Of a DNA stretch of 62,000 bases, positions 1 through 11,074 are shown one piece after another. Within the stretch, counting starts at the first letter, position 1; the number at the start of each line of letters is the position of its first letter. The stretch is from Cristatella mucedo. Taxonomy: Eukaryota; Bryozoa; Phylactolaemata; Cristatellidae. Where the stretch lies: the NCBI GenBank assembly GCA_009760855.2, contig WPIO01000072.1:1430001-1492000 (forward strand), in the 5' to 3' direction. The position numbers were made by a program, and so were the translations under genes. Below the pieces are notes generated by a model. It was not told the origin of the DNA. It ran no database searches and worked only from the letters and a program-made list of their open reading frames with translations.

Positions 1-761
1 GTCATATCAATTTGAGTGCACTCACCATAGCAGCGCAGGCGGAGCTCGGGCGTTAGGCCTACTGCGTGCGCTGTAAAATTGCCTCGTTGCCTTCTCATCA
101 CACTGCGGCCATTGCAGATTCGAGCCTGCTTAGATACACAGGTCGCTCAAAGCGTGGCAGCGGGCGACCTTGGTTCGGTAGCTGCGGAAAAGCGCTTTCG
201 AAAAAAAGATTCACTGGCAAGCTCCCGTAAGTTATGAACTCTTGCCTTTCAATAGAGCTTTGTCGCTACAATAATATTGCATCTATAAATGCACGATGAA
301 CAGCCATTCTCTGGGCAGCTGGACAAGAAACTATGATTAGGTTTAAGGTAATGCGAAAGTTTGGAAACCTCGTTCGTAGGCTCTGCTTAGCTTTATCTGT
401 TGCTTGGCAGATTCAAAATTGAACGTGAAGCTTTTAAACTCGCCTTGATGTTTGTCATTCTAAAGTTTTTTAAGAATATGAAGAATGTGTATTGTCCTTA
501 AATGTGCTAACAATTTAAATATTTCGCCGTCGCATTAAAAGAGTGTGCGACCATTTTAATTATGTTCAGCGTGTCAGTCTATTCTGTCTGCGAGTAATAA
601 TGTGAAATAATAATGTAGCCTCTCTTCAGATGGGGGACGCCCCTGGAACATACTCATCCTGCTGCACGACATTAATTATTAGTGGCCTATTATGCGCTTT
701 CAAAAAGTAAGGCTTAAAGCAAAATGCGAATTTTATGAGTTTATTGCTGTGTAAAATTACC
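1..761. other. Non-coding, nothing recognised
   Basis: No open frame with recognisable protein similarity, no tRNA-like boxes and no repeat is evident up to the 42-bp repeat cluster. It lies upstream of the first cyclase exon found, so it is either intron or 5' flank of the ADCY10-like gene. Confidence 0.5.
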
Positions 762-845
762 TCTACCGGCATCGATAAGTTGGTCAAGGGTAGTACAAAG
801 TAATCTACCAGCATCGATTAGCTGGCCGAGGGTAGCGCAAAGTAA
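762..845. repeat. 42-bp minisatellite, cluster 1 (2 copies)
   Basis: Two head-to-tail copies of a 42-bp unit begin at 762 and 804. Each contains CTACC, then GCATCGAT, a (G/C)A(A/G)GGGTAG block and CAAAGTAAT. The unit recurs at 1080. The core ATCGAT is palindromic. No known satellite is recognised. Confidence 0.85.
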
Positions 846-1079
846 TTTTAGTTTGACATTCTCTAAGCGGCAGGTATGCGATACCACGCAGAACACCAAA
901 GCGGGCTCAAAGACAATTATTCATATGGACGCAGCAGCGGGCCAGCACGCGACTGCCCGCCCTGCATCATCGACCTGACTCCCTTGCCTTTGCCGCCCGT
1001 TGCCTCTGTACCACTGTCATAAATTGCAACCACCCATAATCCAACTACAGTGTCATATTCTCAATGTAACCACAGTAAT

Positions 1080-1205
1080 CTACCGGAATCGATATGTTCG
1101 CCAAGGGTAGTACAAAGTAAGCTACCGACATCGATAAGCTGGCCTAGGGTAGTGCAAAGTAATCTACTGACATCGATGAGCTGGCCAGGGGTGGTGCAAA
1201 GTAAA
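1080..1205. repeat. 42-bp minisatellite, cluster 2 (3 copies)
   Basis: Three further copies of the unit seen at 762 start at 1080, 1122 and 1164, each keeping the ATCGAT core and the CAAAGTAA end. The two clusters are separated by about 235 bp of unrelated sequence, as if one array had been split or one cluster copied. Confidence 0.85.
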
Positions 1206-2468
1206 CTTTGATCCAAGTTCATTACAGCAACTTTGCGTACGTTCGATTCTGAACTCTAAAGATTTTTTTTTTATTAAAAAGGGAATCGAGGCCTCATATG
1301 GCATGGTCAACTGTAGATTCAACATCCTGAGGGACTCTTGAGTAGGCAAACTGGCTTCTTAAGTTGAGGTTGATTAAATCAGTACTTTCAACTCGGAGAG
1401 GAGAAAAGAAACGCAGTTGTTGTCTACTACGCAATCAGTTGACTTCCTCCACCTTTTGCCATTTCTGGCATTTTGGCCAAGATAGTAGAGGAAACTAAGA
1501 GCTTTGCAACATTCTGGAATGTTCTTGTTTGAGCTAGGGGGCAAATATCAGAGCATGAAGTTAGTTAAGCTGGGAATGCAATATTGATAATTGATTTGGT
1601 CTTACTTTAATATGGGTGTGGCTTAAAGGCAGTGAGTAGAGGTTTTCAAAAACTATAAGCCATCACTGAAGAAATTTCTAGGCAGCAACCAACTTTGGCT
1701 GATTGGTCTCTTCTAGCACTCGATTCGAAGTGTCAAGTCGCATACGACCCGGATTGATGGTTCTGAGAATAATCCCTGCATAACCTTTTTTTAATGACAG
1801 TTGTCATGCAATTGCTCTGACAAATGCTGATGTCACAACGTACGTGCAGCCATTTCGTTCTTTTTTTTAAAGTGGAAGCGCACCGGGTTAATTAGCATTG
1901 CTGCACTATCGCTGATATGGCGGCAAGTTAGCGGTCTGTGGCTTTCGTCGACAATGAGGCGGGGCTTTTCGTTTTAGATGGCGAAGAAGTCAAAGGCCAG
2001 GAAGAGCGTAAGTGTCCAGTGCTCCTCTGGGGGCTTGAGGACTCACAGTACTCGTGATGCTGCGCATACCTTTTGCTTTATCTTCAGCTTTCATTTCTAC
2101 TCCGTCGCACTTTTTGCCGAGTAAATTAGAGCTTGTGAATCCGCTTTGTTTTTGTCTTTCTGACTTTTCTTACGCCCAGTCTGCTATCTGCTTGAGAGAA
2201 AATTTACGGTCACTTTATGACTAAGAAGTTTTTCACGTATATGCTTCTTGCAAATTTGTGCACCACGCCTCTCTAATTGGCAAGTCAAGCGCTAATCAGA
2301 AGTTGGGAAACCAAACCATAAAAATTGGTACGGCCAGCATATCTCGTGTAGCATCGGAATTCAATCTGTGTGTCTCATTTCAGCGTAACTATTTGCTAGA
2401 TATACACAGTAACTCTACAGTCAAGTCTAACTACTTTGTCAGCTACATAGTATTTCGAAAATTCTGGC
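1206..2468. other. Non-coding, nothing firm
   Basis: AT-rich with no recognisable gene. Around 1979-2008 there is a short lysine-rich frame starting with ATG and running into a GTAAGT donor-like site, too short to call an exon. Confidence 0.4.
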
Positions 2469-3020
2469 CTGCTTAGACGGGGAATCTGCTTTCAAGTTTG
2501 TCAATGCATTAGTGACATCCCGTCTAGACTTCTTCAACTCACTGCTTGCTGGTCTACCGGCCTGAGTAAGGAGATGCTTACAGTTGGTGTAAAACTCTAC
2601 ATTTAACATCGTGTCTCGTTAGCGTCTCGGTTGTCACATCACCACACTGCTTCCCTGACCTGCACTGGGTTCCAATCAAGCAGCGCATCGACTTTAGGTC
2701 ACTCATCTTTACGTCCCATTCATTCCCTTTTTCTGGCCTGCCTTTCATGACTTCTCAAGCACACAAGATATCGCCCTAATCGCTCTCATTACTCAAGTCG
2801 CTTAGCTGTGTCTTGAACCAATCTCAAATTCTTTGCAGACCATGCCTTTATTACGTGTGTTTGCAAAGCCTGAAACTCACACCCAACTGATATTACGATA
2901 TCTCTTGATTTGGTGACATTTAAAAAAGAAGCTAAAAACTCGCTTTTGTCTCACAGTTTTTTGTTAGTCATGTGACTTCTCTTTTCTATGCATGTGCATG
3001 CTGACAGTATGCACGTTATC
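2469..3020 (+). mobile_element. LINE family A fragment (C-terminal RT region and 3' UTR)
   Basis: DNA matches the same region of the better preserved copies at 56.9 and 59.4 kb: the frame encoding FVTSRLD.CNSLL, then HWLPVKQ-like and FGDRAF-like stretches, then the CATGCTGAC 3' UTR motif. Several frameshifts are present, so it is dead. The hairpin tail is lost or unrecognisable. Confidence 0.75.
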
Positions 3021-4627
3021 GCTATCCAACCGATATGTTTTTTTTAATATATCCTTAAATTTCTTAGAGTGAGACAGATTGATTCATCTCCTCGGACGTC
3101 AGAGAAATTTATTGTTAATAGTACTGTTACCAGGAAGCCATTGGTGCTTAATGTAGCTGCACTATTCTATCATGAGCAGACTCTGATGTTCCTCTTCTGG
3201 CTTCATCGCTCCACATCGCACCTAATCGTGCTAAGGCTAAAATTTTCTGCCTCTAACAAAGACAGGAGAAAAGTCCTTAGTTAATTATTAGGAAAAACTG
3301 AGGTAGAAGCATTTATCAACGCAGGGAAAACACCGTTGGTATGGCGTTTTGGGACTAGCTACAAAGAAGAGGCAACCTAGCTAGCTCAAAGCTGAACTGG
3401 GCAGCAACGTTGCTAGTGCGCTTTACACTAGATACGCAGCTACTGCACAACGCTGCTGGGAGATCTTACCTAGAAGACCGGCCAAAATGACCTAGCAGAG
3501 TCCAGTCGCTTGTCCAGCTTAGCTTTAGAGGCAAATACTTGGGTGTGCTACGCTTGTGCTGATTATTACCTACTCTAGCCGCAGGATAGCACATAGGATC
3601 TATTGCAAAATCACGATGGCAATCAAGGCCTGGAAACTCCCTTATTTTATGCTAACTTCTTTGTGATAGGAATCTGCCGTGAGACCTCATGTCGTCGGAT
3701 CAATTTTGCCAAGCCATTTCGCCATGTTCCTCATCACCGTACTTCGTTGGCATCGGCTTTATAGTGGCTAAAATTGTGCGTACACATTGTAATAATAATT
3801 ATAGTTATAATATAAAAATTTGACGTATTTGTAATGTTCTCAGGGAACTAAATCTCTTTTTAGACTATTTACATATTTTACGCAAGAATCTGTGCAATAT
3901 TGCCCATTCTCTCTTGAACTGTTAAATATCCAGAATTTTTCGTTAATGGATTAAGTGTCTCTATTATTTTCGGAATTTACATTACTATTATTGTTATTAT
4001 TTAAAGCTGCATAGTTTTTGGCTTCTGGTGACATGTGTTTCTTCTGGTGCCGCGGGTTTCCTCATTGATGTTGATCACATCCAGTTTACCAAAATTTCGA
4101 GAAGCACCTAGGCGACTCGTCAAGTCTTGTGGTGAAAATAAAGTTTGCTGTTAATCATTAAAACACCGGAAGCTTTTTTCGAGCAGCAGAAGTTTGCACA
4201 GTGAGGACAGCGGTGACAGACGAAATCGGAGTGACGAACGATACACTGCGCCAATACATCACGCGAGCTGTTACAGGCAAGGTGTGTTGCATGGGCTGGA
4301 TCGGCTGGGGGCTTTTGGCTTTCGCGGCACACTCATCGAATGAGCTCAGTGCTGCTTTTCACCTGCGTTTCGTTACAAGCAAAGCAATTTTGCACGCAAT
4401 ATGGAAGCTTGGCAATAATGTTACTCATTATCCAATCGACTGCTCACTCGACCATGCCTGCCTAGCAAATTTTCTTGCGATTTCTACTGCATTTCGCGTC
4501 GTGCAATGAGCACAAGGCAGCCGCATTGTCAAATTCTTGAAATTAGCTAGTTAGACTATTCACTGGGGTGCATAGGGTCTAAAACTGACTCGTTTTACCT
4601 AATACTCCAAATCATAGCAGCACTTCC
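3021..4627. other. Non-coding, one weak exon-like frame
   Basis: Mostly AT-rich. At about 4201-4281 an open frame follows an AG and ends at a GT donor-like site (GGCAAG|GTGTG). Its translation does not match any cyclase segment I recognise, so I do not call it an exon. Confidence 0.35.
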
Positions 4628-4860
4628 TTAACTAGAAATGACTGAAAATTCGAGATATTGATTTCGTCCATCAACTCGATCTCTGGAAGTAAGTTGGCGC
4701 GAAACCTTGCCGACAGAAATCCTCTTTCGATATTAAGTTTTTTTCATAACTGAAAATTCGAGATATTGATTTTTGTCATATAATCAATCTCTGAAAGTGA
4801 CTTAATGCAAAACCTTGCCGACAGAAACCTTCTTTCAATATTAAGTTTTTATTGCACAAG
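4628..4860. repeat. Tandem duplication, about 118-bp unit, 2 copies
   Basis: Two copies each begin with ACTGAAAATTCGAGATATTG and run through CTTGCCGACAGAAA to an AATATTAAGTTTTT end (first from about 4630, second from about 4748). They differ by scattered substitutions and small indels, so the duplication is not recent. Confidence 0.85.
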
Positions 4861-5280
4861 GAGCCTATTCTCAGTAATTAATATTCTTAGGTAAATCTGG
4901 GTTGTCACTGTCTCTTAATGTTAATGTTTCTTAATTTAATCCTGACATGAAAAACAGATTTTAATGAGCTATTGAAACATTACTGTAGTCCGGTGAGTTT
5001 TATCAGTCTAGTTTGCAGTAATTAACTGGTTGAATTAAAGGTGAAGCAAAATGGTTTAATTCCAAAAGTTATATGCAGCATCGGCAATGACCGTTCGCCA
5101 TTTGTACTCTGAAATGAGCCGAGGCTTTTCCCGAATTTCGATCAGGCTACCACCTGCTCCAGTAAACTATAGTTAGCTGGGTAAAAATATCCTGAATCCT
5201 TTGCTGTTTTTTAAACCAATAGAAGATAGAGTCTGCACAGCCAACGACATATGCGGGCCATACAATGGTCAGCTCAACAG

Positions 5281-5388
5281 AATGAGCGATCATCAGACAC
5301 CTTAGAAGAAATATTTCAGGATTATTTTGACTATTCAAAGTCAAGTCACCGAGAGCAAAGGTCACCTGAAAATCGCAAGCTTCTCAGT
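5281..5388 (+). CDS. ADCY10-like candidate exon before the second cyclase domain
   Basis: The open frame ends in KLLS at a good donor (AGT|GTAAGT), phase 0, matching the phase 0 start of the exon at 5651. The joined sequence fits the spacing before the second cyclase domain of soluble adenylyl cyclase. The 5' edge is uncertain: AG sites at 5279-5280 and 5318-5319 both work, and the frame has a stop at 5227. The sequence itself is weakly conserved, so this exon is called mainly from splice phase and position. Confidence 0.4.
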
Positions 5389-5650
5389 GTAAGTGCTACC
5401 GGGTTTGAAGAGATTTTAAGCAAAGTCAACTATTATAGTAATGCTCTGTTACATCACCAAATATTTGCTACTAAATATGAATTCATCAGCATTCCCTGGT
5501 TGTGCAAAAGCATTATTAGCATTGTAATTTAGTGTCACCTCTTTTCTTAGTCTGTTTGCGACTAAACATGAGACCTTGAAAATCGCTGGCCAAGTATAAC
5601 GTTCCTAAACTCAGTTGTTTCGCAAATTTTGAACTGCTGTGATGCTGCAG

Positions 5651-5842
5651 CTCGATACGGGGGAATCGGACAAACTGCAGTCGGAGATCAGGCCGACTTC
5701 GGTCATGTTCGTAAATATGGAGCTTGCTGAGATCAATACCCCTGAGGACCAATGCAATATCCTACATCGTTCATACCAGGCCATGGTTGATGACCTTGAA
5801 CTCTACTCTGCCAGCCTAAACAAAGTCTTCATGTTTGACAAG
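5651..5842 (+). CDS. ADCY10-like: Soluble adenylyl cyclase-like, exon starting the second cyclase domain
   Basis: This 64-codon exon, phase 0 at both ends, encodes the first strand of the second class III cyclase domain (SEIRPTSVMFVN, then NKVFMFDK). In ADCY10 the matching stretch ends FMFDK, whose lysine binds ATP; that lysine is present here. The acceptor is TGCTGCAG. The donor is AAG|GCAAGA, a GC donor, and the next exon at 8372 continues FMFDK with GCSF exactly as in the family. sAC makes cAMP from ATP in cytosol and cilia in response to bicarbonate and calcium. Confidence 0.88.
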
Positions 5843-8371
5843 GCAAGAATGCGGATTAACTTTTTAGCTACATGGGCATCGTGCAACTGCAGTTTGGCTA
5901 CTGTATGTTCAGTCATAGTAAGAAAAGATTTAGCTTTTTTATGATTAATGAATCTTAGTAAAACACGTTGCTTGTATATCGTTATGTGTGGTGTTTACCA
6001 CACATATTGTCATATCTCCCTTGCAGCTAAGGCATTCATGTAAGGGAGAGCTAGGGCATGTTTTCCCTCCGAGTTGCAGGAAAGAACTTAGCATAAATAT
6101 ATTGATAACTATTTTACTTGCTACGAATTACATAGGTAATGAGAGAAACTGATTTTAGGCTCAAATGTCTTTGATGGCTTCTATGGTTGGAGACTCCTTT
6201 CAAAAATGACGTTGGCTTAGATAGTTAAACCCTTAAATAAACATCCTAAAATTTTGACTTCAAAATTCTTATGTTGATACTAAGTGCGTACTTGAGTTTT
6301 TCACCTATATATTGTCTGATTGGCTCAGAATTCTTCATGAACCTTAGAGTGGTGAGTTATTAGCTTTGAATGCCTACCGTAGTTTGCATGGTATCGCGAA
6401 CTTTCTTTTGCATCGCAAGGTCACGATGCAAGTCTCTAAGTTCCTTGTCGCAGCCAAAGATTATGGTCTGTAGTGTCTACTGAGCTAATTTTTTTAATGA
6501 TTTAGCCCAACCAAACTCAAGCTACAAGCACCTTTTTTGGTGACATCTTATCAAAGCTTTTCCCGAACGACCATCATTCGAATGCTACTAAAATGCTTGA
6601 TTAAGTTCTGAGATTGTATACATTATAACTGTACGGCTGCCTGTGCATCTCTTAAAAGATTGCCTCTCAACAAAACGCAAATGCTTAGAAACTAATGCTT
6701 GAAAAATGAAATTGCAGTCAGATTTTAGTAGACATTCCAAAATCTACTTATTTTCCTGTAATTAAGAGCAGTCCAGGTAGCAATGGATGTTAGAACATCA
6801 CTTTCTTGGTGACCTCAATTTTATGTGCAGCATTAATCCACTTGTCATCAGATTTGCGTAAGATACTTATAAGTACACATAAGCAGAAATTCGTCTGACA
6901 GATGAGACTCCGACGTGACCAAATTTATGCCACAGGAATGACTTCATCTTGGTTATGTTTCAATTACCAGCCTCTCGTTCGTTGAGCTAAACAATTTTTC
7001 ATTCTACTGTCTCTTGTGCTGTTTGCAATCTAAGCAGATGTTGTAGCACTGGAAAGCAGGCAACCGAAATCGACTGTAATTTGTAAACTGGTGACATCCA
7101 GCTGCGCTGCACTGTATTCGTGCCCTCAGGGTAGGCTGTGAAGGCTGAAAAATAGGCTGTCCTGAAGACGTTAGCTATTAGTAATCAGACAGATTTCGGT
7201 TTTTTGGCAACATTTAAACATAGCCCCTTATCATTGCAAAAGCTACACCGGGAGGTTTTAATCATATACGCTTCGCTTTTAAGGTGTTTAGAGACCAATC
7301 TACAGGTATCGCAAGATGGATGCCCACTATTTGATAGTCACCTGATTTATTTTAAATATATTCAGAATATCACTCCCTGCTCAAATCACCGCATTTTTGC
7401 TCCTCGCTAAATCATCAACCTTTTTTCTCTGTATCTGTCTCCTCTGTTCTGAGATTAGTGGTTAATGCTACACGGAAATTCTCATCGCAATAAAATACAA
7501 CTTTAAATCCAAGTTTAATTTAAGCTGGCGGTCAATAACGAGACAGAAGACTAGTATATTCTATAGAACGTAATATGTTTGAGAGTGTCACGTCCTCTAT
7601 ATCTCTCTATTTTTTCCAGATTCAAGTGCGCCCCACGGTATATGGGGCTACTTGCCTAAGAATCGTTGACGTCTTTTTCGCCCCTTTTCTAGCCATGATT
7701 ATTATAACAACGGTGTTCGTAAGCTGTCAGAAGTACCCTTAAGCCCATGCAAATATCAAAAAACGTGTAAGATAAACCGATCCTTTTGATCCGAGAGGCA
7801 GTCACCTTTGACTAGCCTTGCGATGCAAGATTTCTGTGTTGGAATTATTTGCAATTTTCTACTTTCAAATAATTCCTTGGCTTCATAACTGTGCGATATC
7901 CAGAAACATCTCGACAGCTCAGCATTTAAATACATATCTAACTGGTACATGCCAGTATATAATCAAATATACTAAATAAACAAATATAATCTCACAATAT
8001 TCACAGGATACTTGGTACCTTTTTTCCTAAAACTCCGTCAATGCCTATCTCTTAAGTAGGCTATTTTAAGTATGCCTTTATCAGTTGCTTTCCCTGCATA
8101 GTTTGAAGACTTTGGAACGTTGGCAAACTTATCTTTCCTTAGCCTAACCAGTTTAGCAAATATAATCTACAGACAAATTTCACATTCTACGCAAACTTAA
8201 TCTATTTAAACATTATTTCTAGATTGTGTTATACAAATTACAGCCTGGAATGATTGCTGTGTGCGAATTATCGCAAGTTTTTTCGCAGTCTAGTGATGCG
8301 CAATTTTGAAATGGTTTCGACTGCTGCTCTTTGTACCAAGAAGCATTATTATTTGTTGCATCTAATTGCAG
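5843..8371 (+). other. Intron with apparent GC-AG ends
   Basis: The upstream exon must end at AAG for the family sequence FMFDK-GCSF to join. The bases after it are GCAAGA, the usual context of the minor GC donor class, and the acceptor is TAATTGCAG. The 2.5 kb inside is AT-rich and has no recognised mobile element. Confidence 0.7.
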
Positions 8372-8618
8372 GGTTGCTCTTTTCTTATCATATTTGGCTT
8401 GCCTGGTAGAAAAAATGCCTACGACTCCCAACATGCTGTACAGTGTGCCTGGGCTGTAATCAACAAGTTAAAACTAATCCACATGGTCTCTGTTGTATCT
8501 GTTGGAGTCACAACAGGGTACACCTTTTGCGGCGTGGTTGGCCATCTTTACAGGCATGAATACACCGTGATTGGTCGTAAAGTCAACATGGCTGCACGTC
8601 TTATGATGGCGTACCCTG
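8372..8618 (+). CDS. ADCY10-like: Soluble adenylyl cyclase-like, core of the second cyclase domain
   Basis: This is the strongest match in the window: GCSFLIIFGLPG, VSVGVTTGYTFCGVVGH, then HEYTVIGRKVNMAARLMM and AYPG. The Thr of EYTVIG and the Asn and Arg of KVNMAAR, which contact ATP in human ADCY10, are all kept, so the catalytic face from this half is intact. The acceptor follows TAATTGCAG. The donor is CCTG|GTGAGA, phase 1, and joins the exon at 9493 to give YPGIVSCD, as in the family. Confidence 0.95.
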
Positions 8619-8971
8619 GTGAGAAGCTGGGCTTAATACTAACGCAATACATGTTTCGCCTTCAACATTGTAGCTACATCATGCTTGCTTAACCATTCAA
8701 TTGGCTCTACTTGTTCAGCATATGATGACAACCCGGAAATGGACTTAACTGTTAAAACATTTCGGTCTAATCACCAAGCATACCGCAGCAGTGCAGAAAG
8801 GCGGCGAAAACATTTGTGGATGATGTTCGGGCTCCGAAGTAACCCGCCTGTCTATCCAGCTTTTTGATTTCACATGGTGCCATTTTATCAAAGAATTTTT
8901 TGTGAATTTTAAGGCAATAACTTTCGGAAGTCACATCATAGCACCTAATCACCATTTAAATAAATATAGGC

Positions 8972-9122
8972 AAATATAATTAATTTATATAGCGCCCTCA
9001 CATACCTTAACCTCAATCCAGGCGCTTCACACGTGCCGTGTGGCTCGAGCCCGAGACCTACGTCATCAAATGCAATTACCTTGACCTCGTTCGTTAAAGG
9101 TGAACACCTTAATCCTTGAACC
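8972..9122 (-). mobile_element. SINE family B copy (tRNA head, LINE A-like tail)
   Basis: Read on the minus strand it starts with a diverged TTAAGGTGTTC A-box region, has a GGGCTCGAGCC B-box-like block and ends GAAGCGCCTG...GAGGGCGCTATAT. It sits in the intron between exons 8372 and 9493. It matches the copies at 16.0 and 61.4 kb but is more diverged, with an insertion in the head. Confidence 0.7.
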
Positions 9123-9492
9123 AAACCAGAGGAGCATTTTGTCGCAGTCTACTCGTTCCTCGGCCTTTGCGTTCGTTTCTCGTGTGCTTTCTTATCCTAA
9201 ACCTTGACTCTACTACCGTCCATCTTGTATCTTCTTTTTTCCTCATGCTCATCCCCCTCCTCATTTTCTTAGCTATTCTCATTCGCTCGCCATCTTCTCT
9301 CTTGTTTCATTTGTTTTCTGAATAACCAAAGTTTTTTCCAACGAGGTTCGCTTGCTCCGTTATTCCGTTGACCTCGAACTGCCTTGAATAGTTGCGGCAA
9401 GTAATGTAACTGCTGCTGAATGTTGAGCGCACTGCATGCTGCCGACAATTTTTTAGCCTAAAATCTTGGCACACCCTGTCTTTTCTCTGCAG

Positions 9493-9688
9493 GCATTGTC
9501 TCATGCGACAACGGCACGTACGCTAACTCTCGGCTGCGACAGCATCACTTTCGAGACGTGCCCCTGGTGGAAATGAAAGGCATTAAGGACATCGGCGTGA
9601 TACGCGAGTACACGGAGGACCAGAGCTACATATGCTACGTGTCGCCGAGCTTGCCCTCGTACATTCTGCCGCTGCTCGGTCGAGACGA
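9493..9688 (+). CDS. ADCY10-like: Soluble adenylyl cyclase-like, end of cyclase domain and linker
   Basis: The exon encodes GIVSCDNGTY, then FRDVPLVEMKGI and PLLGRDE. It matches the end of the second cyclase domain and the linker to the ATPase module in ADCY10 (a P.LLGR motif precedes the P-loop). Acceptor TCTCTGCAG, donor GACGA|GTGAGA, phase 2. Joining to 9850 restores GAA (Glu). The exon is more GC-rich than its flanks. Confidence 0.9.
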
Positions 9689-9849
9689 GTGAGAGTCTAC
9701 TGGCAGCGTCCGCAGAGACTGCGTGAGCTCGCGAGAGATCAGTCCTTGATGGCGGCGAACGTTGCCGCGCTGTTCTTGGACGGCGAACGCGAGCGATCGT
9801 ATATTTTGTTTCGATTCGCGTCAGTAGGATGCCTGCGATAAAATTTCAG

Positions 9850-10050
9850 AGAGATCAAAATACTTGAACGAGTACTTTCAAGCATGTCAGATGGTTACTT
9901 TGACGGCGAGCAACGGGGAAAAATTCTTATCTACGAAGGAGTTTCGGGCAGTGGTCTCACTCGCTTCATGTCTGCAGTCGTCGAAAAAACCAGACAAAGC
10001 GCTCTCAAAAAGGTCGTCTCGTGTGCCTTAACGGCAAACGATAGAAACAG
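9850..10050 (+). CDS. ADCY10-like: Soluble adenylyl cyclase-like, Walker A (P-loop) exon of the STAND module
   Basis: It continues LGRDEEI and encodes KILIYEGVSGSGLTRFM followed by VVSCALTANDRNR. Position and flanks match the P-loop of the ADCY10 ATPase-like module. The canonical GxxGxGK(S/T) here reads GVSGSGLT, so the lysine that contacts nucleotide phosphate is leucine. Acceptor AAATTTCAG, donor ACAG|GTAGGG, phase 2. The next exon at 10963 completes Arg, then SFYVVRTLV. Confidence 0.92.
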
Positions 10051-10621
10051 GTAGGGCGATGCTTGGTATGTTGTCCCTGCTCACTTTCGCATCATAAATG
10101 AAAGCTGGCGTTTCTCTCCTGACGTAGGTTATGACGCTAGCAATGCCTTACAACGAGCAAGCGAGCAAGCAAGCGTTACGTCTGCAGAAACTGCACTCTG
10201 CACTTAATTAAAGAGAAAGCAGTTCCATTCATCTCTAAGGAAACTTGCTTGGGCTATCTGTACTGTACTAAAGTCGAAGTTGAATATGCGTATGGTCTCT
10301 CAGCAAGAGAGAGCTTTTCCATTGCAACAGCTGCAGTTTATCAGCTCTACCTTACTACGAAAGGTTCGGGGATGCCACTATCTGGAATAGCTTCTAAAGG
10401 AAGTTTATGTAGCAATAGCGTTTAGTGGTACATCGGCTGAGGACATTATGCGCTCATGATAAATTGCAGCCTTGCAGAAATTTGAAACCATGCAATTAAC
10501 ATCTAAGAACAGTGGCGGTGCCTACGAACAGAGTGCCTAGCGTTGCGATTTGACCCTATTCAAACTTAAGCATTTCCAGGTTCAAAGCCCGAACTTTGAA
10601 AATAGCGCATTTTTCACTATT

Positions 10622-10668
10622 AATAATAAATATAATAATGCACTTGATAAAGCGCCCTCACTATTGCC
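10622..10668 (-). mobile_element. Isolated LINE A/SINE B 3' tail
   Basis: ATAATAATGCACTTGATAAAGCGCCCTCA is the reverse complement of the shared hairpin-plus-ATT tail. The rest of the hairpin and the body are missing, giving a very short 5'-truncated insert. Confidence 0.6.
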
Positions 10669-10962
10669 ATAGTAAACGTTTTGCACTTTTGAATTAATTT
10701 TTTTGTAAAAGAAATGCTTGGTCGTCTTTGCTTAATAGTCACTAAACCGGCAGCCAAGAAATCAAATCCGCTTCTCAGAGTCATGCAAACAATTGACGCT
10801 GATTCAAATACTTTGCCATGCCGCCGCAGCTTTTAAAGCATTTTCTCGATTATGCCGATCTCCGTCGAACATTCTTGCGTGCTCGGCCTTTCACGAATAG
10901 CCACTTTTTGGCGAAGGAGTTGCGGGTTTTTTTAAAAAGCAAACCAAAATTCTTTCTTTCAG

Positions 10963-11074
10963 ATCGTTCTACGTTGTCCGAACTCTGGTCTCGAGCCTCA
11001 TGAACGTTGCCTACGACGAGCACAACGAGGACGCCAGAGAGAGAATCGTGCGAAAGCTGCTCGAGACTTATGAG
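10963..11074 (+). CDS. ADCY10-like: Soluble adenylyl cyclase-like, exon of the STAND module
   Basis: It encodes SFYVVRTLVSSLMNVAYDE and ends KLLETYE. It follows the P-loop exon in the right phase (AG|A gives Arg). Acceptor CTTTCTTTCAG, donor GAG|GTGAGC, phase 0. It matches the helical stretch between Walker A and Walker B. Confidence 0.85.

Noticed and set aside
1979-2008. Short ATG frame rich in Lys/Arg before GTAAGT, as a possible first exon
   Set aside because: Ten codons, no family match, and a longer frame overlaps it; too little evidence.
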